A stretch of 45,547 nucleotides of DNA from Bdellovibrio sp. (GCA_014378765.1 JACMNA010000093.1:1-45547), one strand, 5' to 3'. Positions 32,077-40,194 are shown, counted from the stretch's first letter. Notes: a model not told the origin generated them from the sequence alone. Numbers and translations: made by a program.

Positions 32077-32889
32077 ATGGAAATGCTAACTGTCTACGAA
32101 TTTACCGATTATAAAAAATTTGTAAGAAATTGGCTGAAAACCCAACCTAAGCATGGCCTGGGTTTCTTTACTCAATTTGCAGAGCGGGTAGGAACAAGTA
32201 GTGCCGCGATATCACAAATCTTCAATGATGTTCGTGAGCTCAATTTAGAACATGCCGTCGAACTATCCGAAATGCTTTCATTAGGTGAAGACGAAAGTTA
32301 TTACTTCTTATTGTTGGTTGAATACGCTCGCGCCGGTTCGGCAAAGTTGCAGAAAAAATTGCTAGCAAAAATAAAATCTGAACAAATCCAGCAGCAAAAA
32401 TTGATTAACCGAATCCCTAAAGATCGAACTTTAACCGAAGAAATCAAATCTATTTATTATTCCTCGTGGTTGTACACCGGCATTCGTAATTTAATTGCCA
32501 TAGAAAGTATTCAGACAATCGAAAGCTTGGTTGTGCACACTAAAATTAGCAAAACTCGTATTCAGAAAGTTATTCAGTTTCTAATTGAACACCAATTTCT
32601 AAAATCGGATGGTGGCAAATTGATCGTGCTTGATAAAAAAACTCATTTAGAAAACACGTCACCGTGGGTTACAAAACATCATCAAAACTGGCGGATCAAA
32701 TCGATGGAAGCCATGCAGAATTATGATGAAGGCGATTTATTTTACTCTTCACCAATGTCTTTATCTGAAGAAGTTGCACAGCAGGTGCGCCAGCAACTTC
32801 CCGAGCTAATTAAGCAAATCAATGAACGAGTTGGCCCCTCGAAGTCAGAGGTTGTTCGGTGCCTGAATATAGACTGGTTTAGGTATTAG
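32077..32889 (+). CDS. TIGR02147-family (DUF4423) putative transcriptional regulator
   Basis: This 270-residue cytoplasmic protein follows the TIGR02147 pattern known from Bdellovibrio and Fibrobacter. The N-terminal block is VYEFTDYKKFVRNWLKTQ (~5-22), then a helix-turn-helix-like stretch FAERVGTSSAAISQIFNDVR (~38-57) and LNLEHAVELSEMLSLGEDES, the usual 'L....a..la..l.L...E..yF..L'. A central domain with a second winged-helix-like part (SKTRIQKVIQFLIEHQFLKS) and C-terminal DUF4423 region follow. No enzyme motif. It is divergent from the GDGGGGN secreted protein, which is a reasonable target. ATG 32077 is used; an in-frame TTG at 32068 is the alternative. Confidence 0.85.
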   Translation: MEMLTVYEFTDYKKFVRNWLKTQPKHGLGFFTQFAERVGTSSAAISQIFNDVRELNLEHAVELSEMLSLGEDESYYFLLLVEYARAGSAKLQKKLLAKIKSEQIQQQKLINRIPKDRTLTEEIKSIYYSSWLYTGIRNLIAIESIQTIESLVVHTKISKTRIQKVIQFLIEHQFLKSDGGKLIVLDKKTHLENTSPWVTKHHQNWRIKSMEAMQNYDEGDLFYSSPMSLSEEVAQQVRQQLPELIKQINERVGPSKSEVVRCLNIDWFRY

Positions 32890-32905
32890 CGATATTATAA
32901 TGAAA

Positions 32906-33424
32906 CTATTTATGAAACGAAATTAAAACTTTGCCGGCGTAAATTCCATACCAGAAAATTTTTGATTCATTAATTAAAACTTTTTCGCTAGTCAGGTACA
33001 TCCAATCATCAAAACGAACCCGATAGCTAGAATCTTTAATTTTTAAATCCATCTTATATTTCCAGTGAAAGGCATTACCAACAGATTCCCCGTGAGCAAC
33101 GTCAAGAATATCGCCAGCCCGCCCTTCATATTTGCCTTCAGAAATTTTTGATATAGTCCAAACTCGTCACGATTTTTCGCCATCGGACCAAACAAAATCT
33201 TCTTGTAAAGTGCCCACATTGTTTTTCCATTGAGTGCGCAAATTAACAACGAATCGACGTGTTACTTCCCCAGATCGGTTTTGAACAAGCCCATAGGCCT
33301 TAAACTCGCCATTAAAGAATTCTTCTAAAAGTAATTGAGGCTTTTCGCCTGCGTAATTTTGAATATTTTGGGAAGCGCACGACCAAAAAGACAACGTAAG
33401 AACTAGTAGACAAAGGTGCTTCAT
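32906..33424 (-). pseudogene. DUF3833-family lipoprotein gene interrupted by an in-frame TGA
   Basis: The frame starts at ATG 33424 (GGAG seven bases upstream) with a lipoprotein signal MKHLCLLVLTLSFWSC. It runs through LLLEEFFNGEFKAYGLVQNR and SGEVTRRFVVNLRTQWKNN to DFVWSDGEKS, then meets TGA at 33169-33167. In the same frame the next codons give RVWTISKISEGKYEGRAGDI, HWKYKMDLKIKDSSYRVRFD and DWMYLTSEKVLINE before a normal stop at 32908-32906. DUF3833 proteins typically have '..DGe..xRvWti.........G.A.D..G.A.G.A....y.' and 'v.fDDWmy....vlinr', so both sides belong to one gene of 172 residues plus the internal stop. CGA to TGA is the simplest cause. Sequencing error or readthrough cannot be excluded. 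Confidence 0.88.
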
Positions 33425-33471
33425 TTTAATCTCCGTAACGTAAAGACTAAGCGTTGCCACTGAAGCATGCA

Positions 33472-33544
33472 AGGCCCGCGTGCCGGCGGGGCCTAGGGCG
33501 TTGTTCATTGACCCTAACCCCCCTGTGCGGTAATTTTTTGGGTT
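33472..33544 (+). other. GC-rich structured region upstream of metK
   Basis: AGGCCCGC (33472-33479) pairs with GCGGGGCCT (33486-33494) with one bulged G. TAGGG (33494-33498) can pair with CCCTA (33512-33516), and AACCC (33516-33520) with GGGTT (33540-33544). The last two share the CCCTAACCC segment, so they compete. The block is far richer in GC than its surroundings. No known SAM-responsive riboswitch class was recognised by eye. Confidence 0.45.
33508..33536 (+). promoter_or_regulatory. Candidate metK promoter
   Basis: TTGACC (33508-33513; five of six) and TAATTT (33531-33536; three of six) are 17 bases apart. Transcription would start near 33543, giving a leader of about 36 bases that contains the AGAGGT ribosome-binding site. 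Confidence 0.3.
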
Positions 33545-33578
33545 CGAAATATAAACACTCTAGAAGAGGTCAGACGAA

Positions 33579-34745
33579 TTGAAAAACTTCATTTTTACAA
33601 GTGAATCCGTATCCGAAGGACATCCCGACAAAATGGCCGATCAAATTAGTGATGCCATTCTTGATAAAATTTTAGAACAAGATCCTAAAGGGCGCGTGGC
33701 TTGCGAAACAATGTTAACGACGGGTTTAGTTGTCGTTGGCGGCGAAATCTCTACTTCGGCTAAATTTAATTTTACGGACGTGGTTCGTGATACCGTAAAA
33801 AAAATTGGATACGATCATTCTGACAAAGGCTTTGATTATAAAACGTGTGCGGTGATGATTGCGGTGGGGCAACAGTCGCCCGATATTTCAATGGGAGTGA
33901 AAGAAACCGGTTCCGACAACCAGGGCGCGGGCGATCAGGGTTTGATGTTTGGTTATGCTACGAACGAGACGCCAGAGTTAATGCCTCTTACTTTATCTTT
34001 GTCGCATAAGTTAGTTCGAGACTTGTCGATCTTGCGTAAAAATAATAAAGTTAATTGGTTACGGCCCGATGCGAAGTCGCAAGTGTCAGTGCAATATGAA
34101 AATGGCAAAGCCATGCGTATCGATACAATTGTTATTTCCACTCAGCACGCCGAAGAAGTTACCCTTCCACAAATAAAAGAATTCATCATGGAAGAATTAA
34201 TTAAGAAATCAATTCCTCCACAGTGGATCGATAAAAATACAAAATTTCATATTAATCCAACCGGACGCTTTGTTATGGGCGGACCGATGGGTGATGCCGG
34301 CTTAACCGGTCGTAAAATTATCGTTGATACTTACGGCGGGCATGGCGGTCACGGTGGCGGCGCATTCTCTGGCAAAGACCCTTCAAAAGTCGATCGCTCG
34401 GCGGCGTATGCGGCCCGACACGTGGCTAAAAATATTGTCGCAGCGGGTTTAGCTGAGAAGTGCTTAGTGCAAGTGGCCTATGCTATCGGCGTGGCTGAGC
34501 CAGTCAGTATTTCGGTTAACGACTACGGAACTGGAAAACTCACTTCCGAACAGCTTGAAAAAGCCGTCCGTAGCGTTTGGGATCTTCGTCCGGCACGTAT
34601 TTTAAAAGAATTTGATTTATTAAAACCAATTTATTCAACGACCGCCGCTTACGGACATTTCGGGCGCGAAGAGAAGCTTGATCAAGGCTTCTTTAGTTGG
34701 GAAAAAGTAAACAAGATCGAGCAGCTTAAAGAAGCCATCAAGTAA
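33579..34745 (+). CDS. metK: S-adenosylmethionine synthetase
   Basis: This 388-residue enzyme makes S-adenosylmethionine from methionine and ATP. It has the family landmarks: [20 protein letters not shown] (~5-24), [20 protein letters not shown] (~115-135), then the glycine-rich P-loop-like [20 protein letters not shown] (~258-277). The C-terminal region reads [18 protein letters not shown]. The start is TTG, chosen because AGAGGT lies eight bases upstream and the family N-terminus begins here. Followed by lepA after 11 bases, so the two are co-transcribed. The upstream region is unusually structured. Confidence 0.97.
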   Translation: MKNFIFTSESVSEGHPDKMADQISDAILDKILEQDPKGRVACETMLTTGLVVVGGEISTSAKFNFTDVVRDTVKKIGYDHSDKGFDYKTCAVMIAVGQQSPDISMGVKETGSDNQGAGDQGLMFGYATNETPELMPLTLSLSHKLVRDLSILRKNNKVNWLRPDAKSQVSVQYENGKAMRIDTIVISTQHAEEVTLPQIKEFIMEELIKKSIPPQWIDKNTKFHINPTGRFVMGGPMGDAGLTGRKIIVDTYGGHGGHGGGAFSGKDPSKVDRSAAYAARHVAKNIVAAGLAEKCLVQVAYAIGVAEPVSISVNDYGTGKLTSEQLEKAVRSVWDLRPARILKEFDLLKPIYSTTAAYGHFGREEKLDQGFFSWEKVNKIEQLKEAIK

Positions 34746-34756
34746 GAGGTAAGTTT

Positions 34757-36559
34757 TTGGATCCAAAGTTTATTCGTAATTTTTCGATCATCGCGCATAT
34801 CGATCACGGTAAATCAACTTTAGCCGATGGTTTACTTGCGCATACGGGCGCTATCGAAGATCGAGAAAAAAAAGCGCAGTTCTTAGATAACATGGAACTT
34901 GAGCGCGAACGCGGAATTACCATTAAGGCGCAAACCGTTTGTCTTAATTATAAATCAACGGTTGATGGCCAGACTTACCAAATTAATTTGATCGATACGC
35001 CGGGGCACGTCGATTTTTCTTACGAGGTTTCGCGTTCATTAGCCGCATGTGAAGGCGCCATTCTAGTGGTCGACGCCGCGCAAGGGGTTGAGGCCCAGAC
35101 GCTGGCGAACGTTTACCTAGCGATGGAGAATAATTTAGAAATTATTCCGGTTTTAAATAAAATTGATTTACCGAACGCCGATCCTGAAGGCGTAAAAAAA
35201 CAAATCGAAGATACAGTTGGGTTAGATTGCACTAATATTATTTTAGCTTCAGCTAAAGAGAAAATTGGTATTGGCGAGATTCTTGAGGCCGTGATTGCCC
35301 GCGTTCCACCTCCGCAAGCAAACCGCAACCTTAATCCGCGCGGACTTATTTTTGACTCGTGGTTCGACGCATATCAGGGCGTGGTTGTCTTAGTTCGCAT
35401 GATGGACGGAATTATTAAAAAAGGCGATCGCATTAAATTTATGGCGACCGACCGCGATTATGAAGTTCTACGCATGGGAAAATATACGCCATTTCCATTA
35501 CCTGTCGACACCCTTGATTCGGGTGAAGTGGGTTTTATCATTTGCGGAATTAAAGATATTCGCGATGTTAAAGTAGGAGATACGGTCACGGCCTCAAAAG
35601 CCACCGGGGTTAAACCTTTACCCGGTTTTCAAAAAATTAAGCCCATGGTCTTCGCCGGAATATTTCCGGTCGTAGCCAGTGAGTACGAAAATTTAAAAGA
35701 CGCGCTAGATAAACTTTGCTTAAATGACTCTTCTTTATCTTTCGAAAAAGAAAAATCATTGGCCCTAGGCTTCGGTTACCGCTGTGGTTTTTTAGGTCTA
35801 CTGCATATGGAGATCGTACAAGAGCGGCTCGAGCGAGAATTTAATCTTAATTTAATCACAACGGCACCCACCGTGGTTTACCGCATTACAAAAAATGACG
35901 GCACAGTTTTGATGTTAGAGAATCCATCGGGCATGCCCAACGAAACTCAAATCGCCAAGATGGAAGAGCCCTACGTTAAGGTAACGCTGCACACACCAAC
36001 CGAATATATCGGCGGATTATTAAAACTTTGCGAAGACAAGCGTGGTATTCAGCTAAAGATGGATTACATCAACGAAAAAAAAGTAATCATTGAATACAAA
36101 CTACCCATGAACGAAATGGTGATGGATTTTTACGATCGCCTGAAATCGATTACCAAAGGCTACGCTTCGTTAGAATATGAATTTATGGATTTCGAAGAAG
36201 CCGATCTGGTTAAAATGGACATCCTCATCAACGATGAACCCGTCGACGCCCTTTCACTGATCCTCCATCGCTCAAAAGCGCAAACGCGGGGTCGCTTGCT
36301 GACCGAAAAGATGAAAGAACTGATTCCGCGCCAACAATACCAGGTGAATATCCAAGCCGCCATCGGGGCCAAGATCATTGCCCGCGAGACTCAAGGGGCT
36401 ATTAGAAAAGACGTGACGGCGAAATGTTATGGTGGTGACATATCCAGAAAGAGAAAACTTCTTGAAAAGCAAAAAGAAGGTAAAAAGCGCATGAAGCAAA
36501 TCGGATCGGTTGACGTTCCGCAAGAGGCTTTCTTGGCCATTCTCAAAGTGGAGGACTAG
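34757..36559 (+). CDS. lepA: Elongation factor 4 (LepA)
   Basis: This 600-residue translational GTPase back-translocates or remodels stalled ribosomes and acts in ribosome assembly. GTPase motifs are [17 protein letters not shown] (~8-24), [12 protein letters not shown] (switch I), [14 protein letters not shown] (~78-91) and [15 protein letters not shown] (~132-146). The LepA-specific C-terminal domain is present ([20 protein letters not shown] is read here as [20 protein letters not shown]), ending [20 protein letters not shown]. It starts at TTG with AGAGGT upstream. lepA directly upstream of lepB is a widely conserved order and supports the following signal peptidase calls. Confidence 0.97.
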   Translation: MDPKFIRNFSIIAHIDHGKSTLADGLLAHTGAIEDREKKAQFLDNMELERERGITIKAQTVCLNYKSTVDGQTYQINLIDTPGHVDFSYEVSRSLAACEGAILVVDAAQGVEAQTLANVYLAMENNLEIIPVLNKIDLPNADPEGVKKQIEDTVGLDCTNIILASAKEKIGIGEILEAVIARVPPPQANRNLNPRGLIFDSWFDAYQGVVVLVRMMDGIIKKGDRIKFMATDRDYEVLRMGKYTPFPLPVDTLDSGEVGFIICGIKDIRDVKVGDTVTASKATGVKPLPGFQKIKPMVFAGIFPVVASEYENLKDALDKLCLNDSSLSFEKEKSLALGFGYRCGFLGLLHMEIVQERLEREFNLNLITTAPTVVYRITKNDGTVLMLENPSGMPNETQIAKMEEPYVKVTLHTPTEYIGGLLKLCEDKRGIQLKMDYINEKKVIIEYKLPMNEMVMDFYDRLKSITKGYASLEYEFMDFEEADLVKMDILINDEPVDALSLILHRSKAQTRGRLLTEKMKELIPRQQYQVNIQAAIGAKIIARETQGAIRKDVTAKCYGGDISRKRKLLEKQKEGKKRMKQIGSVDVPQEAFLAILKVED

Positions 36560-36563
36560 TCCC

Positions 36564-37385
36564 ATGTTTGGATCTAACAACGAACCTAAAAAAGTTAAGT
36601 ATAACGGCTGGGATGTGCGTAATCGTTTGTTTTGGACCGAGGGTTGGGGCTCGATGGGGCTTGCGATACTTGCGGCATTAACGATTCGTTGGCTTTTTTT
36701 AGAGGCCTACGTAATTCCGTCGGGCTCGATGTTTCCTTCGCTATTAAAAAATGATCACATTTTCGTAAATAAATTAGTTTACGGTGTTCGGTTTCCCTTC
36801 AGCGAAAACTGGATGTTTAAATTTCGCGAGCCCGAGCGCGGCGAAGTAATTGTATTTAAATATCCAAAAGAAATGGGAACATTTTTTATTAAACGTATCG
36901 TTGGTATTCCGGGCGATAAAGTAAAATTTGAAAACGGGGTCTTGTACATTAACGATAAGCCGCAAGAAAAAACCGTTCCGCAGTCATCGGCCGACTTTGA
37001 TTATCTTCGTGAAGAAGATTTTAAAAGCGAGGGCGGAATGCAAGATACCAAATCTAATTACGTGCACTTTACCGAAATGCTAGATGGCGGCACTCGTGAA
37101 CAAACTAAAACTATCTCACACAGTATTCTTATGAAAAAAGGCGAGCTATTGGGCTTTCCGGGTGACGGGGAATGGATTGTTCCGCAAGATTCGTTATTTG
37201 TTATGGGCGACAATCGCTATAATTCACACGATTCGCGTTTTTGGGGATTTGTACCTATGAAAAATATCTTAGGTAAGGCCGGATTTGTCTGGCTTAGCTG
37301 CGAAGAGATGCTGCCGGTCATATCGGTTATTTGCAATCCGTTAACGGTGCGAGGCTCGCGATTTTTTCATACCATTCATAACTAA
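36564..37385 (+). CDS. lepB: Signal peptidase I, copy 1
   Basis: This 273-residue inner-membrane serine protease removes signal peptides. One membrane helix (~30-48) precedes the catalytic serine in YVIPSGSMFPSLLKNDH (Ser 55). The catalytic lysine lies in TFFIKRIVGIPGDKV (~110), and the conserved box FVMGDNRYNSHDSRFWGFVP (~213-232) is intact. An insert of about 70 residues between the lysine box and the GDN box matches larger Gram-negative enzymes. ATG 36564 is preferred since GGAGG (36550-36554) lies nine bases upstream. First of three adjacent copies, each different in sequence. Confidence 0.95.
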   Translation: MFGSNNEPKKVKYNGWDVRNRLFWTEGWGSMGLAILAALTIRWLFLEAYVIPSGSMFPSLLKNDHIFVNKLVYGVRFPFSENWMFKFREPERGEVIVFKYPKEMGTFFIKRIVGIPGDKVKFENGVLYINDKPQEKTVPQSSADFDYLREEDFKSEGGMQDTKSNYVHFTEMLDGGTREQTKTISHSILMKKGELLGFPGDGEWIVPQDSLFVMGDNRYNSHDSRFWGFVPMKNILGKAGFVWLSCEEMLPVISVICNPLTVRGSRFFHTIHN

Positions 37386-37439
37386 ACGAATTTATTTTTT
37401 TGCTTAGTAATTTATTTCTTAATTCAGCACGAGGCATTG

Positions 37440-38171
37440 GTGGGCTTTCCAAGAAAAAAAATAGGACTGCAGGGAACTTGGCCCCAAGCCTTAACGATTT
37501 TTTTATTGCCCATTTTTTTAATTTTTGCATTTCGTTGGTTTTTATATGAGCCCTTCGTTATTCCATCCGAAAGCATGGTTCCTAATTTATTAATTCACGA
37601 TCATATTTTGGTACAAAAATATTCATACGGATTTAAACCACCCCTCGGGGATGGCTGGCTGATTCGATTTCGTCAGCCTGAGCGGGGCGACGTTGTTGTT
37701 TTTAGATATCCAGAAAATCGAAACGTATTTTATATAAAGCGCTTAATTGGCCTTCCCGGCGATGTCGTTAAAGTGCAAAGTGGGCAGATTACCGTCAATG
37801 ACAAACCGTGGGGATTAGTCGCCTTGAACGAGACTGAATTTTCTGAGTCAGAAGAATTTAATTACTATAATGAGTTTCCTGAGCCTCCAAGGTCTTTTGA
37901 AAAACCCCACACCATCCGATTTTTCAAAAATGAAGAGCATGTTGAAGTTGAAGAAAAAGAATTCGTCGTGCCGCAAGATTCTTATTTCGTCATGGGCGAC
38001 AATCGGGATCAATCGCGTGACTCGCGTTTTTGGGGTTTTGTGCCGGGCGATCTAATTGTGGGACGCGCATCGATTATATGGATGAGTTGTGAGTCGACTT
38101 TAGACTCGGCCCCCTTTATTTGTAACCCTTTACGCTTGCGCACCGGTCGTTTTATGAAGACGATAGATTAG
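37440..38171 (+). CDS. lepB: Signal peptidase I, copy 2
   Basis: This 243-residue signal peptidase has a membrane helix (~17-35, ALTIFLLPIFLIFAFRWFLY) and the serine box FVIPSESMVPNLLIHDHILV (Ser 45). The lysine box is FYIKRLIGLPGDVV (~100), and the GDN box YFVMGDNRDQSRDSRFWGF is intact. All catalytic elements are present. GTG 37440 is preferred over TTG 37437 because GAGG at 37431-37434 then has a five-base spacing. It shares with copy 1 the C-terminal 'W.SCE......ICNPL..R..RF' ending, showing that these two copies are close relatives that arose by duplication. Its stop overlaps the start of copy 3. Confidence 0.93.
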   Translation: MGFPRKKIGLQGTWPQALTIFLLPIFLIFAFRWFLYEPFVIPSESMVPNLLIHDHILVQKYSYGFKPPLGDGWLIRFRQPERGDVVVFRYPENRNVFYIKRLIGLPGDVVKVQSGQITVNDKPWGLVALNETEFSESEEFNYYNEFPEPPRSFEKPHTIRFFKNEEHVEVEEKEFVVPQDSYFVMGDNRDQSRDSRFWGFVPGDLIVGRASIIWMSCESTLDSAPFICNPLRLRTGRFMKTID

Positions 38172-38671
38172 TGAAAAAATCTTCAAATTTTATTTTTGTT
38201 ATTGCCGCTTTTCTATTAGCGGTTTTTATAAGAACTTTTTTTATCGGCGTTTATAAAATTCCAACGCAATCAATGGTACCCACTTTTTTGCCGGGAGATC
38301 ATTTGCTGGCATCGAAAATTACCTACGGGCTTCACTTTCCTTGGAATGAAGATATTTGGTTTGCATCAAAACCTCAGCGTAACGATATCATTATTTTTAA
38401 CTTTAAAGATAAATCAAGTATGACGTACATTAAAAGGGTCACGGCCATTGAAGGCGACGAAGTCCAGCTGCCAAATGGCCAATTGGCGATTGTTCCTCAA
38501 GATGAAGTTTACGTTCTTAATGATAATCCTGATTTCATAGATGATTCACGCGAGCACGGATTTGTGGCGCTTAAAGATATTGAAGGTCAGGCACGATTGA
38601 TTTGGTTTTCTTCATCTAAAGAAAGTGGCGTTCGCTGGAATCGTCTACTCACTACCCCGACCAAGCTCTAG
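38171..38671 (+). CDS. Signal peptidase I-like protein, copy 3 (short, divergent)
   Basis: This 166-residue protein keeps the membrane helix (~7-24), the serine box YKIPTQSMVPTFLPGDHLLA (Ser 34) and a lysine box SMTYIKRVTAIEGDEV (~87). The long insert is missing and the usual MGDNR..S.DSR box is altered to LNDNPDFIDDSREHGFV: Gly is replaced by Asn, the Arg after Asn by Pro, while DSR remains. The Ser-Lys dyad suggests activity is possible, but substrate choice may differ. A GTG start overlaps the stop of copy 2 (TAGTG), so the two are translationally coupled. No gene symbol is given because of the divergence. Confidence 0.85.
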   Translation: MKKSSNFIFVIAAFLLAVFIRTFFIGVYKIPTQSMVPTFLPGDHLLASKITYGLHFPWNEDIWFASKPQRNDIIIFNFKDKSSMTYIKRVTAIEGDEVQLPNGQLAIVPQDEVYVLNDNPDFIDDSREHGFVALKDIEGQARLIWFSSSKESGVRWNRLLTTPTKL

Positions 38672-38713
38672 CCAAAACCTCAATCCTAGACTCAATGCGA
38701 ATTCATTCGTGCC

Positions 38714-38719
38714 GATAAA
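38714..38719 (+). promoter_or_regulatory. Possible -10 box of the downstream lipoprotein gene
   Basis: GATAAA (four of six) ends six bases before ATG 38726. No good -35 is visible. It matches the leaderless layout seen elsewhere, but on its own it is weak. Confidence 0.25.
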
Positions 38720-38725
38720 TGCAGT

Positions 38726-39148
38726 ATGAAAAACATTATACTTATCATGATCAGCGCCATTTTATTTGTGGCTTGTCAAAACTCTCTTCGCTCGATCAAT
38801 GGAGTTACGGACAGTAATCCAACTGAAAATAAGGCTTCTGGCACTCGAAATTTTAAAATGGATTCAAATCAACCGTTTGTTATGGTCAGTGTGTACGGCG
38901 TTAGTATGGGCACAGTTGATTACACATCGATGACTCAATTTCTAAAATTTTCGCAAACAAGCGGAGTTATAAGTTCATATAATTTGATCCAGACCGGCAT
39001 TGAAGGTGGTGGTACTTTCTGTATCGCCCTTAAGCCTGATCTTGCTAGCCGTACTAGCTTTCTGAATGATTTAGAGCGTTTTCCGACCGACCTCAAAGAA
39101 ACAAATTTTAGCGCTGAATCCGTTTCTCAGTGTTCTTCGTCGAATTAA
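38726..39148 (+). CDS. Small lipoprotein of unknown function
   Basis: This 140-residue protein has a lipoprotein signal MKNIILIMISAILFVAC (lipobox F-V-A-C, Cys 17; Gln follows, so outer-membrane sorting is likely). The mature region begins with a polar Ser/Asn-rich tether, then a compact globular part with alternating hydrophobic residues (PFVMVSVYGVSMGTVDYTSM). Two more cysteines (GGGTFCIAL and SVSQCSS) could form a disulfide. No family recognised. It stands alone between the signal peptidases and pyrB. Confidence 0.65.
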   Translation: MKNIILIMISAILFVACQNSLRSINGVTDSNPTENKASGTRNFKMDSNQPFVMVSVYGVSMGTVDYTSMTQFLKFSQTSGVISSYNLIQTGIEGGGTFCIALKPDLASRTSFLNDLERFPTDLKETNFSAESVSQCSSSN

Positions 39149-39233
39149 ATTTTATAAAGCCACAATCTAAGCACGGGGCTGGCTTGGGGCCGCATCTGAC
39201 GCAAGATTTCATTTAAAAAAGCTAAGCGAATTT

Positions 39234-39262
39234 TTGACATTACGGCTCAGGCCAATTACGCT
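39234..39262 (+). promoter_or_regulatory. Candidate pyrB promoter, probably leaderless
   Basis: A perfect TTGACA (39234-39239) and TACGCT (39257-39262; three of six) are 17 bases apart. The -10 ends eight bases before ATG 39271, with no Shine-Dalgarno. The frame upstream of the ATG contains a stop at 39235-39237 and no other start. Confidence 0.5.
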
Positions 39263-39270
39263 GTTTTTCA

Positions 39271-40194
39271 ATGCCTTCGAGCAAAAGCTCTCTGATAACT
39301 CTTACGAATCTCTCTGCAAAACAAGTTGGAACTCTTTTTTCTAAAGGCCTTGAATTAAAAAAGAAATTCAACCAAAACCCTATTGCTAGTAACCATTCCT
39401 TTAAAGGCAATGCCGCCTTGTTATTTTTAGAACCAAGCACTCGAACTCGTTTTAGTTTTGAGTCTGCGTGCACGCGTGCGGGATTGCACCCCTTGCTGTT
39501 GGACGGTCGCTCTGGTGCCAGCCTAGAAAAGGGCGAATCCATTGAGGACACGATACTCAATATTGAGGCCCTAAGGCCTCTTTTTTTTGTCATTCGTTGT
39601 AATGGTGATTTTAATTTAAATGATATTCAGAAAAAGCTATCAGTGCCAATTATTAATGGTGGATGGGGAATGCGTGGTCACCCAACGCAAGCATTACTTG
39701 ATGCAATGACAATTTTTGAGAAGTGGGGCGATCTTTATCAACGACAAATTTTATTTGTTGGAGATATCAAACATTCACGCGTGGTTTCATCTCACCTTGA
39801 GCTTGCCAAAATTTCTGGTTATAAAATTGGATTTGTGGCCCCCAAAAATTTTTTGCCGGACGTAATACCTGATGGCGTTCAATTATTTAAAAATTTAGAT
39901 GAAGGTTTACAGTGGGCCGATGCCGTCATTGCGCTGCGGGTTCAAAATGAACGCCATGATGAAAAATCTGATTTTTCACTAGCTGATTACCGTGAAAATT
40001 ATGGCCTCAATAATAAACGCCTAATGAAACTAAAACCAAACTCAATGGTGATGCATCCAGGTCCTATCAACTACGGAGTTGAAATTGAATCTGAGATTTT
40101 GGCGGATGTTCGTAGTGTTATTTTAAAACAAGTCGAAAACGGCGTATTTCTGCGTGAAGCCCTCATTCGGGATCTGATGAACGGAGCTCTATGA
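39271..40194 (+). CDS. pyrB: Aspartate carbamoyltransferase catalytic subunit
   Basis: This 307-residue enzyme joins carbamoyl phosphate and aspartate in pyrimidine synthesis. Carbamoyl-phosphate-binding residues are in FLEPSTRTRFSFESA (~51-65), and the mobile-loop Ser/Lys in GASLEKGESIEDT (~83). The HPTQ box is WGMRGHPTQALLDAM (~128-142), followed by GDIKHSRVVSSHLELA and LRVQNERHD (~223). The block usually written MHPGP.NRGVEI reads MHPGPINYGVEI here, with Tyr for Arg. The GDG normally before HPTQ is GGW. Length and order are otherwise standard. No regulatory subunit (pyrI) is nearby. The end overlaps carA by four bases. No ribosome-binding site is seen; see the promoter entry. Confidence 0.94.
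   Translation: MPSSKSSLITLTNLSAKQVGTLFSKGLELKKKFNQNPIASNHSFKGNAALLFLEPSTRTRFSFESACTRAGLHPLLLDGRSGASLEKGESIEDTILNIEALRPLFFVIRCNGDFNLNDIQKKLSVPIINGGWGMRGHPTQALLDAMTIFEKWGDLYQRQILFVGDIKHSRVVSSHLELAKISGYKIGFVAPKNFLPDVIPDGVQLFKNLDEGLQWADAVIALRVQNERHDEKSDFSLADYRENYGLNNKRLMKLKPNSMVMHPGPINYGVEIESEILADVRSVILKQVENGVFLREALIRDLMNGAL

Noticed and set aside
33167-33169. Selenocysteine insertion at the DUF3833 TGA
   Set aside because: The family has no Cys or Sec at this position, and no selenocysteine stem-loop was evident just after the TGA; a nonsense mutation or sequence error is simpler.
33043-33249. Minus-strand ORF of 68 codons overlapping the DUF3833 region
   Set aside because: It is in another frame from the DUF3833 sequence, has no recognisable family or ribosome-binding site, and the frame with the in-frame TGA carries the family motifs.
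33425-33578. Known SAM riboswitch before metK
   Set aside because: The stems seen do not match by eye the SAM-I, SAM-II, SAM/SAH or SAH layouts that I know, so the region is reported only as structured DNA.
36510-36563. Upstream in-frame extension of the first signal peptidase
   Set aside because: It overlaps the end of lepA, whereas ATG 36564 has a good GGAGG and gives a normal N-terminus.
39240-39593. 117-codon minus-strand ORF over the pyrB 5' end
   Set aside because: Covers conserved pyrB residues on the other strand and lacks any recognisable motif.
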